A stretch of 64,000 bases of DNA from Nafulsella turpanensis ZLM-10 (lineage in GTDB: Bacteria; Bacteroidota; Bacteroidia; Cytophagales; Cyclobacteriaceae): NCBI RefSeq assembly GCF_000346615.1, contig NZ_ANNU01000030.1:1-64000 (forward strand), in the 5' to 3' direction. The notes beneath the pieces are model-generated. The model was not told the DNA's origin and did not search any database. It worked only from the letters and a program-made list of their open reading frames with translations. Position numbers and translations under genes: made by a program. Shown here piece by piece: positions 26,690 through 36,357 of this stretch; position 1 is the first letter of the stretch, and every line of letters starts with the position of its first letter.

Positions 26690-27943
26690 CTATTCAGCTT
26701 TTCCCAGTACAATCGTGGCGTTGTGGCCGCCAAAGCCAAAGCTGTTGCTCATGGCATAGCGAATGGTACGCTGCTCCGCTTCGCCCTGCGGAATGTGCAG
26801 GCCGGCAGGCAAGGCAGGGTCTTTTTTCTCCAGGTTAACGACAGGTGGAATAAAACCCGTGTGCAGGGCTTTTACACAAATGAGCGCTTCGAGGGCCCCG
26901 GCTGCACCCAGTAAATGGCCCGTCATGGATTTGGTAGCTCCCAGGCTGATGTCGGTTAAATGCTGGCCAAACACTTTTTCCACGGCCTTTATTTCTGAAA
27001 GATCGCCGACAGGGGTTGAGGTAGCGTGTAAATTAATATAGCCAATCTTCTCCGCTGCCAATTCTGCATCGTCCAGGGCAGACTGCATGCTTAATGCGGC
27101 ACCTTCGCCTTCCGGATGGGTGGCGGTAGCATGGAAGGCATCGGCCGACATACCGCCGCCCAGCACTTCAGCATAAATTTTAGCACCACGGGCTTTGGCA
27201 TGTTCATACGACTCCAGCACGAGGGCCGCGGCTCCCTCGCCCATCACAAAACCGTCGCGCTCCTCGTCCAGGGGGCGGGAGGCTGTTTCGGGCGAATCGT
27301 TTCGGGTCGAAAGCGCTTTGAGGGCGTTGAAGCCGCCTATCCATGCAGGGGTAATGGGCGCTTCCGATCCTCCGCAGATAAACAAGTCGGCCTTGCCCCA
27401 GCGGATATAATTCATGGCTTCGATGATGGCGGTATTGGCGGCGGCGCAGGCGGAAACTGTTCCGAAGTTGATCCCCTGCAGGCCAAAACGGATAGCCAGT
27501 ACACCTGAAGGGGTGTCGGGTAGCATTTTAGGCACAAAATAAGGGTTGAAGCGGGGCTGCTCACCCTGCAGGTAGAAATCGCGCACCTCTTCTTCGAAAG
27601 TGCCAACCCCGCCGTTTCCGGTGGCCCATATTACACCGCAGCGCTGCCGGTTGAGCGGCTGCTCCTCAAGGCCGGCATCGGTCCAGGCTTCCGCCCCGGC
27701 AATGAGGGCATACTGGGTAAAGGGATCGGCTGTTCGGGCCGCTTTACGGTCCAGAAAATCGGTGGCTGAGAAATTTTTCAGTTCGCAGGCAAAGCGGGTC
27801 TTAAACTTTTCGGCATTAAAGCGGGTAATAGGGGCTGCCCCGCTTTTTCCTGCCAGCAGTCCGTTCCAGCTGTCGGCTACATTATTTCCAAGAGGACTAA
27901 GCGCACCCAGTCCTGTTACGACTACTCTTTGAGGTTTTTGCAT
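26690..27943 (-). CDS. fabF: 3-oxoacyl-[acyl-carrier-protein] synthase II (FabF-type)
   Basis: 417 residues from the ATG at 27943 (MQKPQRVVVTGLG), the usual FabF start; a 12-residue extension from 27979 is possible but atypical. It condenses malonyl-ACP with acyl-ACP in fatty-acid elongation. The whole KAS II set is present: Cys166 in GTVSACAAANTAI, His306 in INLHATSTP, Lys338 and His343 in GATKSMTGHLLGAAGA. It is not beside acpP or other fab genes, so it may be a second copy with a special role rather than the housekeeping one. The fold and active site are certain, the exact substrate is not. Confidence 0.88.
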   Translation of the reverse strand: MQKPQRVVVTGLGALSPLGNNVADSWNGLLAGKSGAAPITRFNAEKFKTRFACELKNFSATDFLDRKAARTADPFTQYALIAGAEAWTDAGLEEQPLNRQRCGVIWATGNGGVGTFEEEVRDFYLQGEQPRFNPYFVPKMLPDTPSGVLAIRFGLQGINFGTVSACAAANTAIIEAMNYIRWGKADLFICGGSEAPITPAWIGGFNALKALSTRNDSPETASRPLDEERDGFVMGEGAAALVLESYEHAKARGAKIYAEVLGGGMSADAFHATATHPEGEGAALSMQSALDDAELAAEKIGYINLHATSTPVGDLSEIKAVEKVFGQHLTDISLGATKSMTGHLLGAAGALEALICVKALHTGFIPPVVNLEKKDPALPAGLHIPQGEAEQRTIRYAMSNSFGFGGHNATIVLGKAE

Positions 27944-28066
27944 AGAATTATAAAATTGAATCAGACTTCCACAGAGCAATAGTTAATTCTCCTTCTCTGT
28001 GAATGCTGGTTTTAAATCATATCTGTTTTTCTGAAGCTCTTCCACCGCCATAGGCATGTAAGGTAC

Positions 28067-28894
28067 TTACAAATTCAGCAGTTGAGAGCCGACTTCCTTC
28101 CCCAGGAAAAAGGCAGCCTTTTTATTGAAATCTGTAACCGACTCGGTCGTGAAATACTCTTTGCGGCCTCCTTTGGAACACAGTGCTTCAATTTCAGGGT
28201 GGCGTTGCAGGTAATCGGCCAGACTGTGGGCTACGATATGTCCCTGCGATACCAGCTGAACATGCGGAGGGAGAAACTCTCTTATTTTATCCATCAGCAG
28301 AGGGTAATGGGTGCAGGCCAGAATGATGGTATCGATATCGGCCGACTGCTGCAGGAGCTGCTCGATATGCTTTTTTACAAAATAATCGGCACCGGGGGAG
28401 TGGTGTTCGTTATTCTCTACCAGTGGCACCCACATCGGGCAGGCTTCCTGGTACACCTTTACCTGCGGGAAAAATTTATTGGCTTCAATCACATAAGATT
28501 CAGAATTGACCGTGCCCATGGTAGCAAAAATGCCTACATGTCCGCTTTTACTCAGCTCGCCAATAATTTCAGTCGTAGGCCGGATAACGCCCAGCACCCG
28601 GCGGAGAGCAGGCCCCTTCGGCAGGTCTTTCTGCTGAATGTTGCGCAGTGCTTTGGCTGAAGCCGTATTGCAGGCCAGGATAATGAGCGAACAGCCTTTT
28701 TCGAACAGGTGGTTCACGCATTCGAGGGTATACTGGTACACGGTTTCAAAGGAGCGGATGCCGTAAGGTACACGGGCATTATCGCCCAGGTAAATATAAT
28801 CGTACTGCGACAGCTCTTTTACCAGCTCTTTAAATACGGTAAGGCCGCCATAGCCCGAATCGAATACACCAATAGGTCCGCTTTTTTGCTCCAT
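28067..28894 (-). CDS. murI: Glutamate racemase
   Basis: 275 residues. It makes D-glutamate for peptidoglycan. Both catalytic cysteines are present, Cys75 in ILACNTASA and Cys194 in ILACTHYPLL, with the FDSGYGGLTV N-terminal motif (Asp11, Ser12) and YLGDNARVPYG. Length and motif spacing are normal. Upstream on the same strand are the DUF1232, DUF4260 and LptD-like genes, all with short gaps, so they may form one envelope transcription unit. Confidence 0.96.
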   Translation of the reverse strand: MEQKSGPIGVFDSGYGGLTVFKELVKELSQYDYIYLGDNARVPYGIRSFETVYQYTLECVNHLFEKGCSLIILACNTASAKALRNIQQKDLPKGPALRRVLGVIRPTTEIIGELSKSGHVGIFATMGTVNSESYVIEANKFFPQVKVYQEACPMWVPLVENNEHHSPGADYFVKKHIEQLLQQSADIDTIILACTHYPLLMDKIREFLPPHVQLVSQGHIVAHSLADYLQRHPEIEALCSKGGRKEYFTTESVTDFNKKAAFFLGKEVGSQLLNL

Positions 28895-28969
28895 GCTGCA
28901 AGTATATCATTTTCTTCCCTAATCTGTAAATTCCGGGGCTGTTTCACGGCAAGGCTTCTATGCCAACAG

Positions 28970-29344
28970 CTACTCCTGAACCCAGCCCCAGGCATACCAG
29001 GAGAGTAACGCATAGAGAAACACAACAGGCAGGGCGAAATACCATTTCTTTTGCAGTTTTAGATTCTGGCCTGCCGCCTGCCCGACTTCCTGCATTACAT
29101 CGGCCGGTATCAGCCGAATACAAAGCGCGATAAGAGCGGGAACAATGAGGAGATCATCGAGCAGGCCAAGGACGGGAATGAAATCAGGAATAAGGTCAAT
29201 GGGGCTAAGCAGGTAAGCCAGCGTGAGGAGGGCAAGAGCTTTGGCAGGCCAGGGGGTGCGGGCATGTTGCAGGGCCAGGTGAATTTTGCCTGCCTGCTCT
29301 TTAAGTTGCTTTACCTTTTGCTTGAATTTTCGGAGAGTCTCCAT
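28970..29344 (-). CDS. DUF1232 (YkvA family) membrane protein
   Basis: A 124-residue protein with the DUF1232 signature AYLLSPIDLIPDFIPVLGLLDD in the middle (about 48-70), an adjacent hydrophobic helix and a further C-terminal membrane helix (about 103-122). The N-terminus is basic and amphipathic. The function of the family is not established. It lies between murI and the DUF4260 gene on the same strand. Confidence 0.82.
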   Translation of the reverse strand: METLRKFKQKVKQLKEQAGKIHLALQHARTPWPAKALALLTLAYLLSPIDLIPDFIPVLGLLDDLLIVPALIALCIRLIPADVMQEVGQAAGQNLKLQKKWYFALPVVFLYALLSWYAWGWVQE

Positions 29345-29439
29345 CTTCCTGATAAGCGAAAATAAGTGCGGCAGGTTCCCGTGGAAGGGCTTTGCGCTTA
29401 GCCTGGTAGTTAAAAAAGGGCAGGATTAGGCAAAGGAGC

Positions 29440-29820
29440 TTATCCCTTTACAACTGGGACTTTTTTTCCATCTCTTCCAATTAGCCCTAAATGAGTGTGC
29501 CGAAAGGATTGGGTATGTTTTAAGCCATAGCCAAGGGCGCGGTCCATGGCGCTGTGGCCAAACAGTATAAGACCAGCCAGCTGTAACAGTGGAAGAGACA
29601 AAAATAAACCTGCCACCCCTACAAGAACGGCTATTCCCTGGTGATGGAAAAAGTTGTAGCTGTAGGCTCCCCAGCGGGGACTGAAGAGGTAACCCAGCAT
29701 GCCAAGGTCGGGTAGCAGCAGTAAGGCCGGAAATAGCCACCAGTCGAAGCTCATGTACAGGCTCAGGAGGAAGCAGAGCAGGAATTTCGCCCATTCTTCC
29801 AGGCGCAGGAGAGTATGCAT
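29440..29820 (-). CDS. DUF4260 family membrane protein
   Basis: 126 residues with three to four hydrophobic segments and the DUF4260 pattern DLGMLGYLFSPRWGAYSYNFFHH near 38-60 and HSAMDRALGYGLKH near 88-101, ending with a basic tail. The family has no known function. It follows the LptD-like gene by 51 bp on the same strand. Confidence 0.8.
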   Translation of the reverse strand: MHTLLRLEEWAKFLLCFLLSLYMSFDWWLFPALLLLPDLGMLGYLFSPRWGAYSYNFFHHQGIAVLVGVAGLFLSLPLLQLAGLILFGHSAMDRALGYGLKHTQSFRHTHLGLIGRDGKKVPVVKG

Positions 29821-29871
29821 AGTGCTAAAATAAGAAGAAGTTACAGTAGTTTGCGAAGGTGGCCAGGCAGA

Positions 29872-32598
29872 TTAGTTATCAAACCAGCTGCGGCGACGGC
29901 TCAGTTTGAGGTCCTGCAGTACGGAAGCTTTTACATTTATATCCACCGAAAAGCTCTGGTAAGCACCGAAAGGAACCCAGTTGACGTTCATCTGCCAGCA
30001 GTGCAGGTCACGGTAAATGCTCAGGCGGGTTTGTGTAAATTCTCTTCTTTTAACATCATAGCCACTGTTAAAGCCCACCTTCCATTTGTCGGTTACTTTT
30101 AAATCGCCACTAAAGTTGGCCGACTGGGTAATATTTTGGTCGGCAAATCCAACCTTGCTGTAATTGAATGAATAGTTGAAGCGGAGCGTCCAGGGAAGGG
30201 TAAAGTCTACATATTCATTCGGGTCGTCATAAATATAGGCCATGTCTTCTTCTATGGAGGTTTCTCCAGAAGGGGTCACCAGCGGAACCCCTGCCGTATT
30301 GGGGGCTGCCATATTGGTAGTGGGTTGCTCTCCTTTGGTAAAAGTGGCTGAGCTTAGGCTGGTCGTAACGCTAAAGTTTGCTCTTGTAAGCTGGCCCAGG
30401 CCTTTTCCATTCTCCCAGGCATACTCATTGATTTGTTCCTGATACACCCGTCGGGTACCGGCATCGGAGTAAGTAATGCTATCGAGCCGGTAAATATACG
30501 GATCAATGGTGGCGCCAAAGTTAAGGGTAATAAGGTTATTAAGAATGCTGGTATTTCCACTGATAGCAATATCGCTCAGGTTAAATTCTTCGGCAATAAG
30601 GTTATAGCTTGTCCTGAAATTAAGGCTGCGCAGGAGCGATACTTTTTTATATTCCACCGTGCTGTCATTGCCGGTCCTTACTTTCATTTCAATATTATTG
30701 GTTACACCAAGGCTAATGTTTCCCTGTTCTCTGCCGCCGCTGGGCACATAGGCAAAGCCCTGGTACAGGTTAAGATAGTCACGCTGTGCTACATCATTTC
30801 TGTCATAGCCGGTAATTACCTCCTGAAACAGGCCAAATTTCTCCTGCTGGAAGTCGGGACTATAGCTAAAGCCTATGCTCGGGATAATCAGGTGACGGAT
30901 GGCCTGGATGTAAGGCTCCTTGTTCCGCTCATTAAAGTAAAAGGTGCCAAACAGCTTCGTGCTCAGGCCGGTGCTGGCAGAGTAAGTACCTACGCGCGAA
31001 AATCCATTGACCGTATCTACTTCTATCCCTTCCAGTTCCTTATTATAGTCGCTGTACCGGAGCTTTTCGAGGAACCAGTACTCTTCGTAGGTAATAGAAG
31101 GCGATACCTGGAAATAGTTGAGGATATTAAATGAGGTGCTAATGGGAATAGAGTGTCTTGCGCCTGTTTTTGCTCTTCCCAGTAAGGCCGAAATATTTTC
31201 AAAGTCAAATGAAAGGGTATCATCCGCATAAGGATCATGGCTGATGATGGGCAGTCCGCTTCTGTTCCGGACGGGGCGGTTGCTAATAGAGTTGGTAGCC
31301 TGGAAAGAATAGCCGACCCCAATTTGCTCATACCAGCTTCTGCCGCTGCCACCCAGGTTTTTGAAAGGCTGCTGGCGGTTCATACTCACCCCAATGTCCG
31401 GAAGGGTAATATCAACAAGTCCTTCTCTTACATCCTGTACCACCCGGGCCCGGCTGCTGATGCTGAAGGGAGAATTAAATATGTTATTGTAGCTGTAGCT
31501 TACGCTGGAGGTAAACTGCTGCTGCAGGTTTCTTTCAATATTGCTAATGGAAGGGTTGTTGGTGGTATACGAGCTGGTACCCCCGTTTACCGAAGCAGAA
31601 AAGCGGCCTTTGCCTTTCGACTGCGGGCTATGGCTCCAGGTTACCCATAAATCTTTCGATATATTCTCAAGCCCTTCCACATCACTGATGTTTTGCCGGT
31701 TATAGCGGATATTAAAATTACCGTTATAGGCATAGCGCTTGCGGTAATTAGAGGCAAGACCAATACCGCGACTGCCTTTAGAGTAAATTTCGCCGGTAAT
31801 AGCCAGGTCGAGGTATTCATTAACCGCAAAATAGTACCCACCATCTGCCAGGAAAAAGCCTCTCTTTCGCTCTTCGCCATACTTCGGTACAATTATGCCC
31901 GAAACCCGCTTTCGCGGCGCAGGAAACATACCAAACAAAAAGCCGAGAGGGGTGGAAACATCGGCTATTTTCAGGTGAAAAGGTCCGGATATTACTTTGT
32001 CGTTGGGGAGTACTTTAAGCTTGTCGGCGGCAATATGGAAGTGCGGATCTTCCAGGTTACAGGTGGTATAGCGGGCATTCTCGATATAGAGCTGGTTATC
32101 GGGTCCTTTTTTTACGGTTTCGCCATGGATAAAAGCTTCTTCCTGCTGGGTAACAATGCCTTTTATAATGGCTTTGCGGGTTTTGAAATTATAGCGGATG
32201 TTATCGGTAACAAATTGCTGCGGGCCATCGGTAAATACCGGTTTGCCTATGGTTTTGCCGAGGGAATCTTCTGTTCCGGTGGCCGTGAGCATGGTCGTTT
32301 CCCAGTTGGTGGTAATGCGGTCGGCCTCCAGTTTTATTTTGCCATAGTCGACCTTTGCACCGCCAAACATATACACCGTGCGGTCATTTACATCGAAGCG
32401 GATGGAGTCCGTGGCACTATAGTTGATAGTGGTATTGATATCGCCCCTGGGAGCAGGAACAATTGTGGTGTCGGTTTGCGTTACTTGCAAACTATCTGCC
32501 AGTGGAGCCTGAAGGCTGTCGGCCGGAATGGTTTGTCCTCCTGCAGAAAATGCAAAGGCGCATAGGAACAGAAACAGCAGAACGAACTTGTTAGACAC
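29872..32598 (-). CDS. LptD-like LPS-assembly outer-membrane protein
   Basis: 908 residues: signal peptide (ends AGGQT), an OstA/LptA-like N-terminal beta-jellyroll (about 50-230, with TVYMFGGAKVDYGKIKLEADRI), then a long beta-barrel region with alternating aromatic residues ending at the C-terminus. In Bacteroidota this putative LptD inserts lipopolysaccharide into the outer leaflet of the outer membrane; it differs from the proteobacterial type in sequence and disulphide pattern. It is divergent from the amidase gene (74 bp to that start codon) and heads a run of four same-strand genes. Confidence 0.85.
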   Translation of the reverse strand: MSNKFVLLFLFLCAFAFSAGGQTIPADSLQAPLADSLQVTQTDTTIVPAPRGDINTTINYSATDSIRFDVNDRTVYMFGGAKVDYGKIKLEADRITTNWETTMLTATGTEDSLGKTIGKPVFTDGPQQFVTDNIRYNFKTRKAIIKGIVTQQEEAFIHGETVKKGPDNQLYIENARYTTCNLEDPHFHIAADKLKVLPNDKVISGPFHLKIADVSTPLGFLFGMFPAPRKRVSGIIVPKYGEERKRGFFLADGGYYFAVNEYLDLAITGEIYSKGSRGIGLASNYRKRYAYNGNFNIRYNRQNISDVEGLENISKDLWVTWSHSPQSKGKGRFSASVNGGTSSYTTNNPSISNIERNLQQQFTSSVSYSYNNIFNSPFSISSRARVVQDVREGLVDITLPDIGVSMNRQQPFKNLGGSGRSWYEQIGVGYSFQATNSISNRPVRNRSGLPIISHDPYADDTLSFDFENISALLGRAKTGARHSIPISTSFNILNYFQVSPSITYEEYWFLEKLRYSDYNKELEGIEVDTVNGFSRVGTYSASTGLSTKLFGTFYFNERNKEPYIQAIRHLIIPSIGFSYSPDFQQEKFGLFQEVITGYDRNDVAQRDYLNLYQGFAYVPSGGREQGNISLGVTNNIEMKVRTGNDSTVEYKKVSLLRSLNFRTSYNLIAEEFNLSDIAISGNTSILNNLITLNFGATIDPYIYRLDSITYSDAGTRRVYQEQINEYAWENGKGLGQLTRANFSVTTSLSSATFTKGEQPTTNMAAPNTAGVPLVTPSGETSIEEDMAYIYDDPNEYVDFTLPWTLRFNYSFNYSKVGFADQNITQSANFSGDLKVTDKWKVGFNSGYDVKRREFTQTRLSIYRDLHCWQMNVNWVPFGAYQSFSVDINVKASVLQDLKLSRRRSWFDN

Positions 32599-32672
32599 TG
32601 GCTTTCAGATTATCTGAAAAATTTACAATTTTGTACAAAGTTATTGGATTAATAATTAACTACCGAAGGAAC

Positions 32673-33455
32673 GTGAGAAATATTGTATCTGTCTGCGGCT
32701 TTTCCCTTTTAATTTTACTTTGTGCTTTTACCCCTGTAGGGAAGGTGGAGTATAAAATAAGAACAGTGGTCATAGATGCAGGGCATGGCGGTAAGGACCC
32801 GGGAACACATGGTGTTATATCGGAGGAAAAGGATGTGGCCCTGGACATTGCCCTGGAGGTAGGTTCTATTATTCAGCAATATTTACCCGACGTAAAAGTC
32901 ATTTATACCCGTAAAGATGATACCTTTGTGGAGTTGGAGGAAAGAGCCAATATTGCCAATGAAGCGGGCGCTGATGTGTTTATCTCCATCCACTGTAATG
33001 CCATAGGGCGGGAAGATGTGTATGGCACCGAAACCTACATTATGGGAACGCACGTAAGCGACCGTAACCTGCAGGTAGCACAGCGCGAAAATGCTGTAAT
33101 TTTAATGGAAGATAATTACGAGCAGAAATATGAAGGTTTTGACCCTGAGTCGCCGGAATCGTATATTATGTTTTCGCTGATGCAGAATGCTTTTATGGAA
33201 AACAGCCTTCGCCTGGCCTATAATGTGGAGCACCAGTTCGAAGAACGGGTAGGACGCCACAGCAGGGGCGTAAAACAGGCTGGCTTTGTGGTGCTCTGGC
33301 GTACGACCATGCCCAGCATTTTAGTAGAAGTAGGGTACCTGACAAATAAAAAAGAAGAGCGTTTTTTGAACGACGATTTGGGGCAGACCTATATAGCCTC
33401 CGGTATATTCAGAGCCTTCCGCGATTATAAGGTGGAGATCGAATCTATGAACTAA
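32673..33455 (+). CDS. N-acetylmuramoyl-L-alanine amidase
   Basis: About 260 residues from the GTG at 32673, chosen because GAAGGA precedes it by two bases; a TTG at 32631 gives a 274-residue version. A single hydrophobic N-terminal segment (signal or anchor) leads into an Amidase_3 domain. The zinc ligands are His in VIDAGHGGKDPG, Glu in LEERAN or nearby, and His in ISIHCNA. The catalytic Glu lies in LVEVGYLTN. It cleaves the amide bond between muramic acid and the stem peptide. It is 15 bp upstream of the MCE gene and very probably co-transcribed. Confidence 0.92.
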   Translation: MRNIVSVCGFSLLILLCAFTPVGKVEYKIRTVVIDAGHGGKDPGTHGVISEEKDVALDIALEVGSIIQQYLPDVKVIYTRKDDTFVELEERANIANEAGADVFISIHCNAIGREDVYGTETYIMGTHVSDRNLQVAQRENAVILMEDNYEQKYEGFDPESPESYIMFSLMQNAFMENSLRLAYNVEHQFEERVGRHSRGVKQAGFVVLWRTTMPSILVEVGYLTNKKEERFLNDDLGQTYIASGIFRAFRDYKVEIESMN

Positions 33456-33470
33456 CCCAAACTTATCCTT

Positions 33471-34406
33471 GTGAAAATTTCGAAAGAAGCTAAAGTAGGA
33501 ATTCTGGCTATCAGTGCCATTGTAATTCTGTATATAGGATTTAACTTCCTGAAGGGTATCAATTTCTTTGATCCTTCTGTCACCTATTATGCAGTCTATT
33601 CCAATGTAGATGGTCTTTCTGTTTCCAATCCGGTTAAAATTAACGGTTACCGTATCGGGAGGGTAAGTTCCATTGAACTGCTGCAGGCTGGTGAGGAGCC
33701 CCGGATGCTGGTAGGCATGGATGTAACTGACGACCTGAAAGTATTTCGCGGATCGAAAGCGGTGTTAGTAGATGACGACCTTCTGGGAAGTAAAGCCATT
33801 GTAATGCAGATAGAAGCAGGCGGCCCTTTGCTCGACGAGGGCGATACCCTGATTAGTGTAATTGACCAGCCCCTTACAGCCATGATTCAGGAAAGAGCCG
33901 ACCCCATCATTGCCGATATTGATACAACTTTAACCCGTGTTAACAATATTCTGGGAGAGTTGTCGGGTAGCGGAGGCAAGGTAGAAAGTGCTGTGGGAGA
34001 GCTCGACCAAACGGCTCAGCTGCTGAAGCAGATGGTGCTGGAGAACAGAAGGGATATTAATGTAATTATCAATAATATGCGGCAGCTCACTGAAGCACTT
34101 ACGGACCCTGAAAGCGGCATTAAGCCTTTTGTGGCCAAACTGAACCAGGTGGCCGATACCCTGAATGACCTGCAGCTGAAACAAACCGTTGCCAGTGCCA
34201 ATCAGGCGATTGCCAGCCTGGAGAAAATTACCAAAGGCCTCGAAAATGGGGATGGAAGTCTCGGAAAGCTGCTGCAGGACGACTCGCTGTATACCAATCT
34301 TAATAAAAGCTCTGCCGACCTTGACCGACTCCTGATAGACATCCGGGAAAACCCCGGTCGTTACATCGACCTGGATTTCTCTCTGATAGGCGGCGGTAAA
34401 AAATAA
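33471..34406 (+). CDS. MlaD/MCE family lipid-transport protein
   Basis: 311 residues, GTG start. One N-terminal membrane helix (about 9-28), then an MCE domain (about 36-125; YYAVYSNVDGLSVSNPVKINGYRIGRVSSI) and a long alpha-helical C-terminal part. MCE proteins form rings that carry lipids between the membranes with an MlaE/F-type ABC permease, which is not in this window. In other Bacteroidota an amidase-MCE pair next to lptD is seen, pointing to envelope upkeep. A terminator follows at 34435. Confidence 0.9.
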   Translation: MKISKEAKVGILAISAIVILYIGFNFLKGINFFDPSVTYYAVYSNVDGLSVSNPVKINGYRIGRVSSIELLQAGEEPRMLVGMDVTDDLKVFRGSKAVLVDDDLLGSKAIVMQIEAGGPLLDEGDTLISVIDQPLTAMIQERADPIIADIDTTLTRVNNILGELSGSGGKVESAVGELDQTAQLLKQMVLENRRDINVIINNMRQLTEALTDPESGIKPFVAKLNQVADTLNDLQLKQTVASANQAIASLEKITKGLENGDGSLGKLLQDDSLYTNLNKSSADLDRLLIDIRENPGRYIDLDFSLIGGGKK

Positions 34407-34434
34407 AGAAAAAACTTCCGAACAATCGTTAGGC

Positions 34435-34469
34435 TGGCCTGCTTCTTTCTGTGGCAGGCCAATTTTTTT
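34435..34469 (+). terminator. Rho-independent terminator after the MCE gene
   Basis: TGGCCTGC (34435-34442) pairs with GCAGGCCA (34454-34461) and is followed by seven T. It closes the amidase-MCE operon. Confidence 0.85.
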
Positions 34470-34472
34470 CTA

Positions 34473-34480
34473 TATATTTG
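34473..34480 (+). promoter_or_regulatory. Putative -7 element of the acyl-CoA carboxylase gene
   Basis: TATATTTG fits the Bacteroidota TAnnTTTG consensus exactly and lies 37 bases before the start codon. No clear TTTG was found at the -33 position, which overlaps the terminator. Confidence 0.35.
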
Positions 34481-34516
34481 GCATACCTGTTTTTTTAGCT
34501 TAAATCTTTACATTTT

Positions 34517-36172
34517 ATGGATCTCGCCTTCAATAAAAACGAAGACCTTCTCAAACAGAAAATCTATCAGCTCAAAACCCGCCTGGAAAGAGTTCAGCAG
34601 GGTGGAGGCCCAAAAAAAATAGAATCGCAGCATAAAAAAGGAAAGCTTACTGCCCGCGAGCGAATTGACTACTTAACCGACCAGGATTCTGAATTCCTCG
34701 AAATTGGCGCCTTTGCCGGGGAGGGAATGTACGAAGAGGTAGGCGGTTGCCCAAGCGGTGGTGTAGTAACCGGCATTGGCTATGTGTGTGGCCGGCAGTG
34801 CGTGCTGGTAGCGAACGATGCCACGGTGAAAGCCGGTGCCTGGTTCCCCATTACAGCGAAGAAAAATATGCGGGCACAGGAAGTGGCCATGGAAAACAGA
34901 CTTCCTATTATTTACCTGGTCGACAGCGCCGGAGTTTTTCTGCCCATGCAGGACGAGATTTTCCCGGACAAAGAGCACTTTGGCAGGCAGTTTCGCAATA
35001 ATGCCCGCATGAGCAGCATGGGCATTATACAAATTGCCGCTATTATGGGCAGCTGTGTGGCCGGTGGTGCCTACCTGCCCATTATGAGCGATGAGGCCAT
35101 GATCGTCGATAAAACCGGCTCCATCTTCCTGGCAGGCTCTTATCTGGTAAAAGCTGCTATAGGCGAAGATGTAGATAATGAAACCCTCGGCGGTGCCACC
35201 ACCCATTGCGAAATATCCGGTGTAACCGATAATAAATACCCTAACGATGAAGCCTGCCTCGATGCCATTCGTAAGCTGATGGATAAAATAGGCGATGCCG
35301 ATAAAGCAGGCTTTAACCGCGAAACACCCGCCCCACCGGCGAAAGATGAAAAAGAAATTTACGGTATCTTTCCTTCCGACAGGGTAAAGCCTTACAACAC
35401 CCGCGACATTATTGAGCGCCTGGTCGACAATTCAGAATTTGATGAATATAAAGAAGAGTATGGCAAAACCATTTTGTGTGGCTATGCCCGTATCGATGGC
35501 TGGTCGGTAGGCATTGTAGCCAACCAGCGCCAGATTGTAAAAGCCAAGAAAAGCGGTGGACCTTCCGGCGGTACTCAGAACGAAATGCAGATGGGCGGCG
35601 TAATTTATTCCGACTCTGCCGATAAGGCGGCCCGCTTTATTATGAACTGCAACCAGCGCAAAATTCCACTGGTATTTCTGCAGGATGTAAGCGGTTTTAT
35701 GGTAGGTAGCCGCGCCGAGCACGGGGGTATTATTAAAGATGGAGCCAAAATGGTAAATGCCATGGCCAATTCGGTAGTACCCAAATTTACCATTGTCATG
35801 GGCAATTCCTACGGTGCCGGAAATTATGCCATGTGTGGCAAGGCCTACGACCCCCGCCTCATCTACTCATGGCCAACGGCACAAATGGCGGTAATGAGTG
35901 GTGCATCGGCAGCCAAAACCCTTCTTCAGATAAAAGTGGCGACCTTAAAAGCCAAAGGAGAAGAAATTACCCCCGAGGCAGAACAAAAGTTGCTGAAAGA
36001 AATTGAAGATAAATACAACGAGCAGCTGAGTCCTTATTATGCTGCCGCCCGTTTGTGGGTCGATGGAATTATCGATCCGCTGGAAACGCGTAAGGTTATA
36101 AGCATGGGTATAGAGGCCGCCAACCATGCCCCTATTACCGAACGCTTTAACGTGGGAGTACTGCAAACCTGA
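34517..36172 (+). CDS. Acyl-CoA carboxylase, carboxyltransferase beta subunit (methylcrotonyl-CoA type)
   Basis: A 551-residue biotin-dependent carboxyltransferase that moves CO2 from carboxybiotin to an acyl-CoA. The sequence VAGGAYLPIMSDEAMIV and IFLAGSYLVKAAIGE with LGGATTHCEISGVTDN is the pattern of the 3-methylcrotonyl/geranyl-CoA carboxylase branch rather than of propionyl-CoA carboxylase; the length also fits. That would place it in leucine or isoprenoid breakdown. No biotin carboxylase/biotin carrier subunit is nearby, so the partner must be encoded elsewhere. The assignment to methylcrotonyl-CoA is an inference from motif similarity. Confidence 0.87.
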   Translation: MDLAFNKNEDLLKQKIYQLKTRLERVQQGGGPKKIESQHKKGKLTARERIDYLTDQDSEFLEIGAFAGEGMYEEVGGCPSGGVVTGIGYVCGRQCVLVANDATVKAGAWFPITAKKNMRAQEVAMENRLPIIYLVDSAGVFLPMQDEIFPDKEHFGRQFRNNARMSSMGIIQIAAIMGSCVAGGAYLPIMSDEAMIVDKTGSIFLAGSYLVKAAIGEDVDNETLGGATTHCEISGVTDNKYPNDEACLDAIRKLMDKIGDADKAGFNRETPAPPAKDEKEIYGIFPSDRVKPYNTRDIIERLVDNSEFDEYKEEYGKTILCGYARIDGWSVGIVANQRQIVKAKKSGGPSGGTQNEMQMGGVIYSDSADKAARFIMNCNQRKIPLVFLQDVSGFMVGSRAEHGGIIKDGAKMVNAMANSVVPKFTIVMGNSYGAGNYAMCGKAYDPRLIYSWPTAQMAVMSGASAAKTLLQIKVATLKAKGEEITPEAEQKLLKEIEDKYNEQLSPYYAAARLWVDGIIDPLETRKVISMGIEAANHAPITERFNVGVLQT

Positions 36173-36357
36173 TTATGGGACGGTCCCTGGCATTGGACTT
36201 TCGCTGTATGTACGCTAAGTTTGTAAGCGGAAGGAAAATTCCGGAGAAAAAAAGTGGAAATAGGATAAGCGAGGGAAAGTGCAGGAAAGTGTTTTCCTTC
36301 GCGAATTAATATAAATGGCAGTCTGCCGCTAGGGTGGCAGCTGCACAGGGGAGAGCT

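Noticed and set aside
28082-28660. 192-codon plus-strand open frame opposite murI
   Set aside because: Antisense to a gene with intact catalytic residues.
31693-32565. 290-codon open frame on the plus strand opposite the LptD-like gene
   Set aside because: It lies wholly antisense to a gene with clear family features, shows no motif, and its amino-acid content (Gly/Val/Ile-rich) is typical of antisense frames.
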